A DNA stretch of 64,000 nucleotides from Pantoea sp. Eser (GTDB lineage: Bacteria; Pseudomonadota; Gammaproteobacteria; Enterobacterales; Enterobacteriaceae): positions 1-64,000 of the forward strand of contig SZZY01000015.1 in assembly GCA_009830035.1 (NCBI GenBank), read 5' to 3'. Position numbers and translations under genes: made by a program. A model generated the notes under the pieces. The model was not told the origin of the DNA, searched no databases, and saw nothing but the letters and a program-made list of their open reading frames with translations. Shown here in pieces: positions 45,065-55,715 of this stretch. Every line of letters starts with the position of its first letter. Positions within the stretch are counted from its first letter, which is position 1.

Positions 45065-46052
45065 GTGATTCGTTTTGCCATTGTGAGAACAAATTGGATT
45101 ACACGCCAGTTTATTGATGCCGCCCATGAAACCGGGGGCAATGAAGCTGTGTGCGGTCTATTCACGCAGTCAGCAGCAGGCCGAGGCGTTCAGCCACGAT
45201 TATCCCTGCGAGCAGACCTTTACCTCGCTGGAGGCGCTGGCCGCCAGTCCGCAGATTGATTCGGTCTATCTTGCCAGCCCCAATGCCCTGCATTGTCAGC
45301 AGGCGCTGCTGTTTTTATCGCACGGCAAGCATGTGATTTGTGAGAAACCGCTGGCCTCTAATCTGCAGTAGTTGGAGGCGATGATCGCCTGCGCCCGCCA
45401 GCATCGGGTGGTGCTGTTTGAAGCCTTTAAAACTGCCAGCCTGCCTAACTTCCTCCGGCTGCAACAGGCACTGTCTGAGGTCGGCAGGCTGCATAAAGCG
45501 TTGCTGAGCTACTGTCAGTACTCCTCACGTTATCCGCGCTATCTCAACGGCGAGAACCCCAACACCTTAGATCCGCGCTGGTCCAACTGCTCAATTATGG
45601 ACATTGGCTATTATTGCCTGGCGTCGGCGGTTGCGTTGTGGGGCGCGCCGCAGCGGGTGCAGGCCAGCGCCACCCTGCTGGAAAGCGGCGTGGATGCGCA
45701 CGGCGTCGTGGTGCTGAGCTACGGCGATTTTGACGTGACGATCCTGCACTCTAAAGTGAGCGATTCCTCACTTTAGAGTGAAATTCAGGGCGAAGCGGGC
45801 GCTCTGGTGATTGAGAAACTCTCCGAGTGTCAGACGCTGACCTTTATTCCGCGTGGCGCGGAAAAGCAGGCGCTGAGCCAGCCGCAGCATATCAATACTA
45901 TGCTGTATGAAGCTGAAACCTTTGTCCGGCTGGTTGAACAGCATCAGGTGGACCATCCGGCACTGGAGATTTCACGTATTATCGCTGCGCTGCTGACCGA
46001 AATTCGCCGCCAGACCGGGGTGATTTTTCCGGCCGATCGGCCAGCAGTGTAA
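45065..46052 (+). pseudogene. ygjR: ygjR, Gfo/Idh/MocA-type oxidoreductase, broken
   Basis: The frame starts at GTG 45065 (RBS GGAGAG) with IRFAIVRTNWITRQF, an altered Rossmann start. An extra G in a G5 tract near 45135 shifts frame to LCAVYSRSQQQAEAF, EKPLASNLQ and onward. TAG codons interrupt at 45369-45371 and 45774-45776. Beyond these, the same frame reads EIQGEAGALVIEKLSECQ through QPQHINTMLYE to TAA 46050-46052, matching E. coli YgjR. The substrate of the family member is unknown. Confidence 0.88.
45747..45780. repeat. Perfect 14-bp inverted repeat creating a stop codon in ygjR
   Basis: CACTCTAAAGTGAG (45747-45760) and CTCACTTTAGAGTG (45767-45780) are exact complements around the 6-nt loop CGATTC. 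The left arm encodes the conserved HSKVS. The right arm replaces codons that encode LAS in E. coli YgjR and brings in TAG. Confidence 0.85.
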
Positions 46053-46082
46053 ATATTTCTTAACGACAACGATTGATTCCTG

Positions 46083-46281
46083 ACCGGCTAAGCCGTAACT
46101 TACGCTCCTGCAAAGGACAGTAACTTGTAACTGATTGATCGTCACTACGTTGCGTAAGCATCCGGTCATCAGGCAACCCGGAATCTATTCTGTGTTGTAA
46201 GTGAGACCTTGCCGGAAGGCGAGGTTTTGCTTACAATAAAAGTAAGCGGCTGACGTCTTCTGACTTCAGCCGTTTTTTTTT
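46083..46281 (+). promoter_or_regulatory. yybP-ykoY (Mn2+) riboswitch with terminator upstream of alx
   Basis: The leader contains CCGGTCATCAGGCAACCCGG and GTGAGACCTTGCCGGAAGGC GAGGT, the conserved arms of the alx/PRE element in E. coli, a Mn2+- and pH-responsive riboswitch. It ends in a CGGCTGA-GTC / GAC-TCAGCCG hairpin (46247-46272, one mismatch) with a nine-T tract, ahead of the alx ribosome site. The 5' boundary is approximate. Confidence 0.82.
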
Positions 46282-46303
46282 ATTTTTCAGACAGGATACG
46301 AAT

Positions 46304-47272
46304 ATGCAAACTGTGGGTACACCATTACTCTGGGGCAGCTTTGCGGTTGTGGTGCTGATCATGCTGGCCATCGACCTGCTGTTGCAGGGACGCCGTGGCG
46401 CGCAGACCATGACGTTTAAACAAGCGGCCGTCTGGTCGTTAATCTGGGTGTCAGTTTCACTGCTGTTCAGCGCCGCGTTCTGGTGGTATCTGGAAGGCAG
46501 CGCCGGACGTGAATTCGCCAACACCCAGACCCTCGCCTTTCTGACCGGCTACGTGCTGGAAAAAGCGCTGGCGGTGGATAACGTCTTCGTCTGGCTGATG
46601 CTATTCAGCTACTTTTCGATTCCGGCTAACCTGCAACGTCGCGTATTGATCTACGGGGTATTAGGCGCCATCGTGCTGCGTACCATCATGATCTTCGCGG
46701 GCAGCTGGCTGGTGACGCAGTTTAGCTGGATCCTCTATGTCTTCGGGGCGTTCCTGCTGTTTACCGGCGTTAAAATGGCGCTGGCGAAAGAGGACGATCA
46801 TGCGGTCGGCGACAAGCCGGTGGTGCGCTGGCTGCGTAAACATCTGCGCATGACCGACGCGCTTGAAGGCGAGAAGTTCTTCACCCGTAAAAATGGCGTG
46901 CTGTTTGCAACACCGCTGCTGCTGGTGCTGATTATGGTAGAGCTGAGCGACGTTATCTTCGCCGTCGACAGTATTCCTGCCATCTTAGCGGTGACCACTG
47001 ACCCGTTTATCGTGCTGACATCAAACCTGTTCGCGATTCTCGGTTTGCGCACCATGTACTTCCTGCTGGCGAACGTGGCCGAGCGCTTCTCGATGCTGAA
47101 ATATGGCCTGGCTATCGTACTGGTGTTCATCGGCTTTAAGATGCTGATTGTCGATCTCTACCATATCCCGGTCGGTATCTCCCTCAGCGTGGTCGGCCTG
47201 ATCCTAGCGTCAACGCTGTTGATTAATGCCTGGGTTAACCGCAAAAGAGACCAGAAAAAGCTCACACCATAA
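46304..47272 (+). CDS. alx: TerC-family membrane protein Alx
   Basis: The 322-residue inner-membrane protein (E. coli 321) has about nine helices and the TerC acidic motifs [16 protein letters not shown] and [13 protein letters not shown]. coli Alx takes part in Mn2+ homeostasis. RBS ACAGGA lies seven bases before the ATG, just after the riboswitch terminator. Intact between two pseudogenes. Confidence 0.95.
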   Translation: MQTVGTPLLWGSFAVVVLIMLAIDLLLQGRRGAQTMTFKQAAVWSLIWVSVSLLFSAAFWWYLEGSAGREFANTQTLAFLTGYVLEKALAVDNVFVWLMLFSYFSIPANLQRRVLIYGVLGAIVLRTIMIFAGSWLVTQFSWILYVFGAFLLFTGVKMALAKEDDHAVGDKPVVRWLRKHLRMTDALEGEKFFTRKNGVLFATPLLLVLIMVELSDVIFAVDSIPAILAVTTDPFIVLTSNLFAILGLRTMYFLLANVAERFSMLKYGLAIVLVFIGFKMLIVDLYHIPVGISLSVVGLILASTLLINAWVNRKRDQKKLTP

Positions 47273-47279
47273 TTACCTA

Positions 47280-47304
47280 CAGGGGCAGCGGATGCCCCTG
47301 TTTT
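47280..47304 (+). terminator. alx terminator
   Basis: CAGGGGCA-GCGGA-TGCCCCTG stem followed by T4, eight bases after the alx stop. Confidence 0.88.
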
Positions 47305-47507
47305 ACTTTGCAGCTGCGTGCAGCGACATTTCATACCTCTGTCACACTTCCCATATCTAGCATAATAAAAATCCGACAGTGGCCACACTGGCAGAATTAT
47401 CTCTTTTCTCATCCGATCTTTTCCTTATACTCCGCCGGGCAAACCGCTTTAGCCGATGCAAAACATCGCCGCTAAAACTACATCCGCGACAAAATATAGA
47501 AAACACT

Positions 47508-48687
47508 ATGCAGAAAACTCTCTCCTCACGCCTGGGCGCGCTGTTCGCAGGCAGCCTGGTGAAGCAAATCATGATTGGGCTGGTTGCCGGTGTGGCGCTC
47601 CTGGATTTCTCGCGGTACGGCGCTGGCCGTTGGACTGCTGGGCGAACTGTTTGTCAGTGCGCTGAAAGCGGTGGCACCGCTGCTGGTACTGATGCCGGTG
47701 ATCGCCTCGATCGCCAACCACCAGCAGGGCCAGAAAAGCAATATCCGGCCGATTATCCTGCTCTATCTGCTGAATACCTTTTGCCGCCTTGGTGGCCGTG
47801 GTGTTCAGCCATCTGGTGCCGCAGACGCTGACGCTGGCGGTTGGCAGCACCGAAATCACCCCGCCGTCCGGCATCACCGAAGTGTTACGCGGTCTGCTGA
47901 TGAGCATGGTGGCGAACCCGATCAGATCACTGCGCTGATGCAGGCCAACTACATCGGCATTCTGGTCTGGGCGATTGGTCTCGGACTGGCGTTTCGTCAC
48001 AGCAGTGACACCACCCGCAGTTTACTCAATGATGCCTCTCACGCGGTGACCTGGCTGGTGCGGTGCCTTATCCGCTGTGCGCCGATCGGTATTTTCGGTC
48101 TGGTGGCGTCGATTCTCGCCTCTACCGGCTTTGGCGCGCTGTGGCAATACGCCCATCTGCTGACGCTGTTAATCGGCTGCATGTTGCTGATGGCGCTGGT
48201 GTTTACCTGCCTGCGCGAAAGCGGCGTTACCGCCTTCTTCACCCGCAGTTCAGCCGCCAATATTCCGGTGAATATGGCGCTGGCGAAACGTCTGGATCTG
48301 GATGAGGATACCTACTCGGTTTCCATTCCGCTGGGCGCGACCATCAGTATGGCGGGCGCATCGATCACCATTACGGTATTGACGCTAGCAGCGGTGAATA
48401 CGCTGGGCATAAGCATTGACGTTCCGACCGCGATTCTGCTCAGCCTGGTCGCCTCGCTGTCTGCCTGCGGCGCGTCCGGCGTGGCGGGCGGTTCGCTGCT
48501 GCTGATCCCGGTGGCCTGTAATATGTTTGGCATCCCCAACGATCTGGCGATGCAGGTAGTGGCGGTCGGCTTCATTATCGGGGTATTGCAGGACTCGGCG
48601 GAAACCGCACTCAACTCCTCGACCGACATTCTGTTTACTGCCGCGGTCTGTCAGGCCGAAGCGGAACGCGAAACCAGACGGGCTTAA
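47508..48687 (+). pseudogene. sstT: sstT, serine/threonine:Na+ symporter, multiple lesions
   Basis: The N-terminus ([22 protein letters not shown]) breaks frame near 47605. The next stretch (LALKAV-type [24 protein letters not shown]) shifts again near 47783 and returns near 47925 at [17 protein letters not shown] deletion of about 20 codons joins MLLMALVF to [25 protein letters not shown]. The C-terminal transport core ([28 protein letters not shown]) is well preserved to TAA 48687. The protein would have imported serine and threonine with Na+. Confidence 0.9.
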
Positions 48688-48720
48688 TTTTTCAGATAAT
48701 TCAAAAGCTCAAAGAGCGGG

Positions 48721-48815
48721 TGGCAGAGTCTGAAGAGCGAAGCGTCCCGCGCCAGGGAAGGCGCGGGCCGAGCGAGCAGGGATGCGTTAAGCGACTTTGC
48801 GATCGGACTCTACCA
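48721..48815. repeat. 95-bp structured intergenic element with terminal inverted repeats
   Basis: TGGCAGAGTC (48721-48730) and GACTCTACCA (48806-48815) are inverted with one mismatch. Inside is a perfect CCCGCGCC/GGCGCGGG hairpin (48746-48767). The element fills the sstT-uxaA gap and has no coding frame. The shape is that of a small mobile or REP-like repeat, but only one copy is in the window. Confidence 0.45.
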
Positions 48816-48884
48816 TCCGCGAAGGGTATGGGATTAACCGGCGGTAATGACGACCTCAAGGTCGACATTTATTTGCCTGACTAA

Positions 48885-50389
48885 CTATAACGTCACCCCG
48901 CTTTTAAAGATCGCCAGCTCGCGGAAGTCATTCTTTTCGTTGTTGGTCTTTCGTTGTTGGTCGGTTTGCCATTGGCAATCGCCACAATGGTATCCACGAA
49001 ATCTTCCAGCATCTGATCCATGCTCATGCCATCAATCAGCCGTCCGGCATCAAAATCGATCCAGTGCGGTTTTTTCTCGGCCAGCGGCGTGTTGGTTGCC
49101 AGCTTCACCGTCGGGACAAAACCGCCATACGGCGTACCGCGCCCGGTACTGAACAGCACCATATGACAGCCGGCTCCCGCCAGCGCACTGGTGGCCACCG
49201 CATCGTTGCCCGGCGCGCTCAGCAGGTTAAGGCCTGGCGTTTTTAACCGTTCGCCATACTTCAGCACATCAACCACCTAGCTCTGCCCGGCTTTCTGGGT
49301 GCAGCCGAGCGACTTCTCTTCCAGCGTGGTGATACCGCCCGCTTTGTTGCCCGGCGATGGATTCTCATAGATCGGCTGATGATGATCGATAAAGTACTGC
49401 TTGAAGTCGTTAATCATCGCCACCGTTTTGCCGAAGATCGCTTCATCACGGCAGCGGCTCATCAGAATGCGTTCGGCACCAAACATCTCCGGCACCTCGG
49501 TCAGCACAGTGGTGCCGCCATTGGCGATCGTCTGGTCAGAGAAGCGTCCCAGCAGCGGATTGGCGGTAATACCGGAAAAACCATCCGACCCGCCGCACTC
49601 GAGACCAAATTTCAGCTCACTGAGCTTGCCGGGCTGACGCTGGTCATGCCGCATTTTTTCATACAGCGCATGCAGACGTTCCACCCCGGCTTCCACTTCA
49701 TCATCGTGCTGCTGACAGACCATAAACGCCACCCGGTCGCTTTCAAACGCGCCGAGGGTGTCACGGAATGCATCAACCTGATTATTTTCGCAGCCCAGAC
49801 CAATCACCAGCACCGCACCCGCATTCGGATGACGCACCATATTTTGCAGCATGGTGCGGGTGTTTTCGTGATCCTGACCGAGCTGAGAGCAGCCAAAGGT
49901 GTGGCTGAACAGGAAGACGCCATCAATATCTTCCGCCTGCTTCGTCTCCTTCAGGAAACGTTGCAGGATCTGCCGGGCGATGCCGTTAACGCAGCCCACG
50001 GTCGGCAGGATCCATAATTCATGGCGGATACCGACCTCGCCGTCAGGGCGACGGTAGATCTGCACCTCGCGATCGCCCGGCTGTGGCGGAATAGCCACGA
50101 AGTCCGGCTGATACTGATAGTGATCCAGATCGCTGAGGTTGGTGCGGGCGTTCTGTGAATGAATCAGCTCTCCGGCAGAAATCGGCTGGGTGGCGTGGGC
50201 GATCGGCAGACCATATTTGATCACCAGCTCGCCTTCGGCGATCGGCTGCAGGGCAAACTTATGCCCGCGTCCGATAGCCTGCTGCAGCGCCACCGAATGC
50301 GCTGAGAGCTCTGTGGTGACGCCAGCGTCTAAGTCACGCAATGCCACGGCGACGTTGTCGCGGGAATGTATTTTAATTGCGTCTTGCAT
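48885..50389 (-). pseudogene. uxaA: uxaA, altronate dehydratase, two lesions
   Basis: UxaA dehydrates D-altronate to 2-keto-3-deoxygluconate in galacturonate catabolism. The frame from ATG 50389 is open for 370 residues (HELWILPTVGCVNGIARQI, FSHTFGCSQLG, ECGGSDGFSGITANP, KSLGCTQKAG). It meets TAG at 49277-49279, where E. coli has Gln, and continues in the same frame. Near the end a 14-nt tandem duplication (ACCAACAACGAAAG repeated) shifts the frame after NGKPTNNE, so the natural C-terminus FRELAIFKSGVTL ends at TAG 48885 in another frame. Confidence 0.92.
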
Positions 50390-50393
50390 AGCG

Positions 50394-51408
50394 TTATCTC
50401 AGTTGACTCAGCGCCTCACGCATTCCGTGGGCGATGATGTTTTGCAGGTGTCGGGTCACCACAGCCACCAGATCGGGCCTTTGGGTTAAATCTTCGCCCC
50501 AGTGTTGCGCATCACTCAGGACGCTGCGCACCAGTTGCTCAGGCGAAATCTGATCTGCCTGCAGCGCCACCCAGCCTTCGGCTTAGCGCTGCAGCCAGTG
50601 TGCATCATCCTGCAACGGCCAGCTTTTCTCGGCTGATTCGCCGCGATAAAAAGCGATCAGCGCGGCCAGGGCAAAGGTGATGCGGGTCGGCTACTCGCCG
50701 TTCTGCTGCTGTGCAGCCAGCAGCGGCGTCAGCAGACGAGTGCGGAATTTAGTCATGCCGTTCAGCGCAATCGACAACAGCGCATGGCGAATAAACTAAA
50801 CGGATTGCGGAAGCGACGCTATACCGCGTCGGCAAAGGCGGGCAGCTGCCAGTGCTCAGCGTAGCGCAGCAGCGTATCGCCGTTATGGTCAATCAGTTCG
50901 CACGGCACCACCAGCCAGCCTTTGTCACTGGCACCCTCGAAGTGGCAATAGCGCGCCCACAGCAGCTGGGTCAGCTTACCGGGGAAGCTGCTGGCCGGCC
51001 GATCGGTGAGCTGATCTCTGCCGTCAAAAGCGATACCCGCCTCGGTGGTATTCGAGAACAACATACGCAAATCGGGATTGTGCGCCAGCGCCATAAAATC
51101 TTCGAACTGCTCATAAGGCTGAATCTTGCGGTTCAGGCTGCGAATCAGCCGGGTTTCGCTCACCGACTCACCCCGATCGTTCAGGCCGCGAATCAGCGTA
51201 GTGTAAAGCCCGTCCTGCTGATTCAGGCTGTCGCTGACCTCACGGTTACGCGGCCGCACCACCACGATCCCGGCATCGGTGCCCTGGTGCTGGTTAAGCC
51301 AGTCAATCTGCCAGTCGATAAACGCCCGCAGAAAGTTTCCTTCACCGAACTGGATCACCCGATCGCGATAAACCGCACCCGGAAGTCGTGCCGATTGAGC
51401 CTTTTCAT
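50394..51408 (-). pseudogene. uxaB: uxaB, altronate oxidoreductase, deleted and interrupted
   Basis: UxaB reduces tagaturonate to altronate. From ATG 51408 ([13 protein letters not shown] upstream) one base is lost near codon 10, then the frame runs from [20 protein letters not shown]. About 430 bp of the middle are missing: RYAEHWQLP is followed directly by FADAV, which corresponds to a site near the C-terminus. TAG at 50819, a further shift, TAG at 50691 and TAA at 50583 follow, before the natural end MREALSQLR. It lies 2 bp after uxaC and just before uxaA. Confidence 0.88.
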
Positions 51409-51410
51409 TC

Positions 51411-52827
51411 TCAGGCTCCCAGCTTAATGCCGAAGTAATCGCGGGCATTGTTGTAGCAGATGTTTTGCACCATCTCGCCTAACAACGCTTTATCCGCTGG
51501 CGCTTCGCCCTGCTCCACCCAACGACCGATCATCTGGCACAGCAAACGGCGGAAATATTCGTGGCGGGTGTAAGAAAGGAAGCTGCGGCTGTCGGTCAGC
51601 ATCCCGACAAAGCGACTCAGTAAACCAATCTGCGCCAGCTGGGTCATCTGGCGCTGCATGCCATCCAGCTGATCGTTGAACCACTAGGCGGAACCAAATT
51701 GCATCTTGCCGGCCTGGCCTTCACCCTGGAAGTTGCCAGCCATGGTCGCCAGCACTTCGTTGTCGCGCGGATTAAGGCAGTAGAGAATGGTTTTTGGCAG
51801 CGCATTATTGAGATTCTGCGCGCCCAGCAGCCGGGCCAGCGGTTCAGCCAGCGGCTGATCGTTAATCGAGTCGAAGCCCACATCCGGCCCTAACAGCTGA
51901 TACTGACGCGGGTTGGTATTGCGTAACGCGCCAATGTGATACTGCTGCACCCAGCCGCGACGGGCATATTCACTACCCAGCCACACCAGTACCGCAGTTT
52001 TGAACTGGGCGGTCTCCTGCGGATTGGGTGCCGTGCCGCTGCGGCGGCGCGCCAGACATCCCATCCAGCGTGGCGTCATCCGCTTCGGCATAACAGACCA
52101 CGTCCAGCGCGTGATCGGAGACTTTACAGCCGTGCGCCGCAAAGTGATCCAGCCGCTGATAGAGCGCGCTGCGCAGATCGTCAAAACGCTGCACGCTGAT
52201 GTCGGTCAGCTGCTCCAGCGTCTCAATCCACGGCAGGAACGTTTCCGCTTCGATATTGAATGCTTTGTCCGGCCGCCAGCTCGGCAGCACTTTGACAGTA
52301 AAGCTGCTGTCCTGCGCCAGTGCGTGATGATGACGCAGATCGTCCAGCGGATCGTCGGTGGTGCCGACCATTTTCACCTTCATCTGCTGCATGATGCCGC
52401 GGGTGGTAAAGCTGTCCTGCGCCAGCAGTTCATTGCAGCGATGCCAGATGTTATCCGCAGTTTTTTCAGACAGCAGCGTATCGGTAATCCCGAAAGGCCG
52501 GCGTAATTCCAGATGGGCCCAGTGATAGAGCGGGTTGCCGATGGTATGCGGCACGGTACGCGCCCAGGCGTCAAACTTTTCACGATCGCTGGCGTTGCCG
52601 GTACAGAACGCCTCGGGTACGCCGTTGGCGCGCATCGCCCGCCATTTGTAGTGATCGCCTTTCAGCCAGATGTCGTAAAGGTTAGCGAAGCGATAATTTT
52701 CGGCAATCTGCTGCGGCGGCAGATGACAGTGATAGTCGAAAATCGGCTGATCCTTCGCATAGTCGTGATAGAGGCGACGGGCGAACTCGTTATCCAGCAA
52801 AAAATCCTCGGTCATAAAACGAGACAT
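51411..52827 (-). pseudogene. uxaC: uxaC, glucuronate isomerase, two lesions
   Basis: UxaC isomerises glucuronate and galacturonate to fructuronate and tagaturonate. The frame opens at [24 protein letters not shown] with the metal site DYHCHLPP. One extra T near 52062 (ATG-TCT where ATG-CTG is expected) shifts the frame; the rest ([36 protein letters not shown]) reads on in the second frame. TAG at 51684-51686 replaces a Trp (GSGWWFND in E. coli). It is the first gene of uxaCBA, divergent from exuT. Confidence 0.9.
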
Positions 52828-52863
52828 ACAAACTTCCTCATCAACTGAACCGCTAATGGCTAA

Positions 52864-52881
52864 AAGTTATCATACCAATTT
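52864..52881. promoter_or_regulatory. Putative ExuR box near uxaC
   Basis: AAGTTATCATACCAATTT resembles the two boxes at 53045 and 54573 and the TTGGTATACCAA-type operator of ExuR/UxuR regulators. It lies about 40 bp upstream of the uxaC start. Confidence 0.45.
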
Positions 52882-53044
52882 CAGCGCGCTGCGGATTTTT
52901 TTGCGATCCTGCTCACATAAACGACGTTGTCTACCGGCGGTTATGGATACTTTTGTCGCCTGTAGAGTGCTAAATGGCTGTCATTTCGCAGGTTTCCAGT
53001 ATCCCACAGCGCACGAAGGGTTTTTGCGATGGTTCTCAACTTTT

Positions 53045-53062
53045 AAAGTTGTATAACAAGCT
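53045..53062. promoter_or_regulatory. Putative ExuR box upstream of exuT
   Basis: AAAGTTGTATAACAAGCT has an imperfect palindrome centred on GTATAAC and differs little from the box before exuR (AAAGTGGTATAACAACTC). Confidence 0.5.
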
Positions 53063-53224
53063 ACGCTCTCGCTCCATCGTGAGGGCGTTTTGACTCACAA
53101 AAGGCAAGGTCATTAACGGTCGCTGAGACAGGACCTGCGGGCGTGAGCAGAGCTGCATCACGAGCTGTCCCGCTCCAGATAACAACAGCGGCATGACCGT
53201 ATACAGAACTGGAAGAGGCAGAGG

Positions 53225-54529
53225 ATGTTTAAAATCAAAGGGTTACGCTGGTACATTATTGGACTGGTGACGCTCGGCACAGTATTAGGGTATCTGACCC
53301 GCAATACCATCGCGGTGGCGGCCCCCACCTTACAAACTGAACTGCATATCACCACCCAGCAGTACTCCTATATCGTCGCGGCCTATTCAGCCTGTTATAC
53401 GCTGATGCAGCCTGTGGCTAGCTACGTGCTCGATCTGCCGGGCACCAAAATCGGTTATGCGGTGTTTGCCGTATTGTGGGCCATCTTCTGCGCCGCCACC
53501 GCAATGGCCGGTAGCTGGGGCGGCTTTGCGCTGGCTCGTGGTGCGGTTGGTGCGGCCGAGGCGGCGATGATCCCGGCGGGCCTGAAAGCCAGTAGCGAAT
53601 GGTTCTCGGCTAAAGAGCGCTCGGTGGCGGTCGGTTATTTTAACGTCGGCTCGTCAATCGGGGCGATGCTGGCACCGCCGCTGGTGGTGTGGGCGATTAT
53701 GGCCCGCAGCTGGCAGATGGCATTTATCATTACCGGCGTGCTGAGCATGGCGTGGGCGCTGTGCTGGCTGGTGTTTTACAAGCACCCGAAACAGCAGACT
53801 AAACTCAGCGATGAAGAGCGCAACTACATCATTTCCGGTCAGGAAGCGCAGCATCAGACCGGCAACACCCGCAAAATGTCAGCGCTGGAAATTATCCGTA
53901 ACCGTCAGTTCTGGGGGATTGCGCTGCCGCGTTTCCTGGCTGAACCCGCCTGGGGCACCTTCAATGCCTGGATCCCGCTGTTCATGTTCAAGGCTTACGG
54001 TTTCAATCTGAAAGAGATCGCGCTGTTCGCCTGGATGCCGATGCTGTTCGCCGATTTTGGCTGCATCCTCGGCGGTTATCTGCCGCCGCTGTTCTAGCGC
54101 TGGTTTGGCGTCAATCTGATCGTCTCACGTAAACTGGTGGTCACCATGGGCGCGGTGCTGATGATTGCCCCCGGCACTATCGGCCTGTTTACCAGCCCGT
54201 ACGTGGCCATCCCCCTGCTATGCGTCGGCGGTTTTGCTCATCAGGCACTTTCTGGCGCCCTGATTGCCCTCTCCTCTGACGTTTTCGGCCGCAATGAAGT
54301 AGCGACCGCTAACGGCTTAACCGGCATGGCCGCCTGGACAGCCAGCACCGTGTTTGCGCTGGTGGTAGGTGCGCTGGCCGACACGCTGGGTTTCAGCCCA
54401 CTGTTTGCCGCGCTGGCGGTATTCGCCCTGTTGGGTGCGGTGGTGATCTGGACCGTATTGAAAAACAAACCGGTTTCAGAGCTTACGCCAACCGTAACCG
54501 CACCGCCGGCCGCGGTGGTCCGCAGTTAG
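53225..54529 (+). pseudogene. exuT: exuT, hexuronate transporter, single amber codon
   Basis: ExuT is a 12-helix MFS importer of galacturonate and glucuronate. The frame from ATG 53225 matches E. coli throughout (GYLTRNTIAVAAPTLQ, AMIPAGLKASSEWF, FNVGSSIGAMLAPP). Its only lesion is TAG at 54095-54097 within GGYLPPLF*RWFGV, where E. coli has Gln; CAG-to-TAG would do it. The same frame continues through GFAHQALSGALIALSSDVFGRNEVATANGLTGM to TAG 54527. This is the cleanest single-codon amber case in the window. Confidence 0.9.
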
Positions 54530-54572
54530 TCTTCCGGGCTGGCGCAAGCCAGCCCATTTCCTTGCCCGTCGC

Positions 54573-54590
54573 AAAGTGGTATAACAACTC
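54573..54590. promoter_or_regulatory. Putative ExuR box upstream of exuR
   Basis: AAAGTGGTATAACAACTC lies 25 bp before the exuR ATG and is nearly the same as the box upstream of exuT, which suggests autoregulation. Confidence 0.5.
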
Positions 54591-54614
54591 TCTGTTTGCT
54601 ACCTGGACTGTGCT

Positions 54615-55391
54615 ATGGACCTCACTGAATCCCGTCGACTCTATCAACAGCTGGCCAGCGAGCTGAAACGCCGCATTGAAGCCGGAATCTACCCGATCAG
54701 CGAGAAACTGCCGGCCGAGCGCCTTATTGCTGAAGAGATGGAAGTGAGTCGCACCGTGGTCCGTGAAGCGATCATCATGCTGGAAGTCGAAGGCTATGTT
54801 GAGGTACGCAAAGGATCGGGCATCCACGTGATGGCCAGCCAGCAGCAGAACCGCATTGCGCCGACCAGCAGCCAGCTGGAGTTCGCCACCTTCGGCCCGT
54901 TCGAGTTGCTGCAGGCACGCCAGCTGATTGAAAGTAACGTGGCCGAGTTCGCCGCCACCCAGGTGACCCGTCAGGATATTATCGACCTGATGGCAATTCA
55001 GGAAAAAGCCCGTCAGGAAGACCATTTTCGTGATTCCGAATGGGATATGCAGTTCCACGTTCGTATTGCCCAATCCACTCAGAACAGCGCGTTAGCCGCC
55101 ATCGTTGAAAAAATGTGGCTGCATCGCCTGCACAATCCCTACTGGCTCAAACTCCACGAGCATATCGACCAGCGCAGCATCCTCAGCTGGTGCGACGACC
55201 ATGACCAGATCCTTAAAGCCCTGATGCACAAAGATCCGGCCGCCAGTAAACTGGCGATGTGGCAACATCTGGAAAATACTAAACAGATGCTGTTCAATGC
55301 CACGGCGGATGATTTCGAATTTAACGTCGACCGTTACATGTTCGGGGGAAATCCGGTCATCCTGCCAGACGGGTCAAATAACGCCCGCTAA
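54615..55391 (+). CDS. exuR: GntR-family hexuronate regulon repressor ExuR
   Basis: ExuR represses exu and uxa genes until hexuronates bind. The 258-residue protein (same as E. coli) has a winged helix-turn-helix ([42 protein letters not shown]) and an FCD effector domain (about 90-245) with the metal-site Asp/His residues in [12 protein letters not shown] and [11 protein letters not shown]. It is intact although every hexuronate gene it should control in this window is broken. Confidence 0.95.
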   Translation: MDLTESRRLYQQLASELKRRIEAGIYPISEKLPAERLIAEEMEVSRTVVREAIIMLEVEGYVEVRKGSGIHVMASQQQNRIAPTSSQLEFATFGPFELLQARQLIESNVAEFAATQVTRQDIIDLMAIQEKARQEDHFRDSEWDMQFHVRIAQSTQNSALAAIVEKMWLHRLHNPYWLKLHEHIDQRSILSWCDDHDQILKALMHKDPAASKLAMWQHLENTKQMLFNATADDFEFNVDRYMFGGNPVILPDGSNNAR

Positions 55392-55715
55392 CGGTGGTGG
55401 AAAAGCGCCCGGCATGGTCAGTTAATCTGCAATAGTGTCAGGTCATGTAAAGCTCCTTTTTACACGCCGTTTCACAAGGTAAAACTCCTGTTCGCGATCA
55501 GTTTTCCTGTTTCGGGTGGGTGATTTTTGTTACAGTTATCGTCCTTTTCTTACCCTTTGCGACAGGGGCTTATAAAGTCGCTGATTTAACGATCAATTCT
55601 GGAAGGATCCGGAAAATCCTGCCCAGGCTGCGCGCCTAAAATTTACAACTAAATGCCAGTCTGTGCTCAAGTCCCGTGGGACATGTTTAACAATAATGAT
55701 GTTCAGGAAAGATTG
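55392..55715. other. Gene-free stretch upstream of yqjA
   Basis: About 320 bp without a supported gene. It must carry the yqjA-mzrA promoter. E. coli yqjA is under CpxR control, but I do not see a clear GTAAA-N5-GTAAA pair here. An in-frame upstream extension of yqjA (from 55653) exists but lacks a ribosome site. Confidence 0.4.

Larger units (their letters stand above)
52828..53224. promoter_or_regulatory. Divergent uxaC-exuT control region
   Basis: This 397-bp stretch has no coding frame that I can support. It carries the two ExuR-like boxes listed separately and presumably the promoters for uxaCBA (minus) and exuT (plus). I could not assign -35/-10 elements with confidence. Confidence 0.5.
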
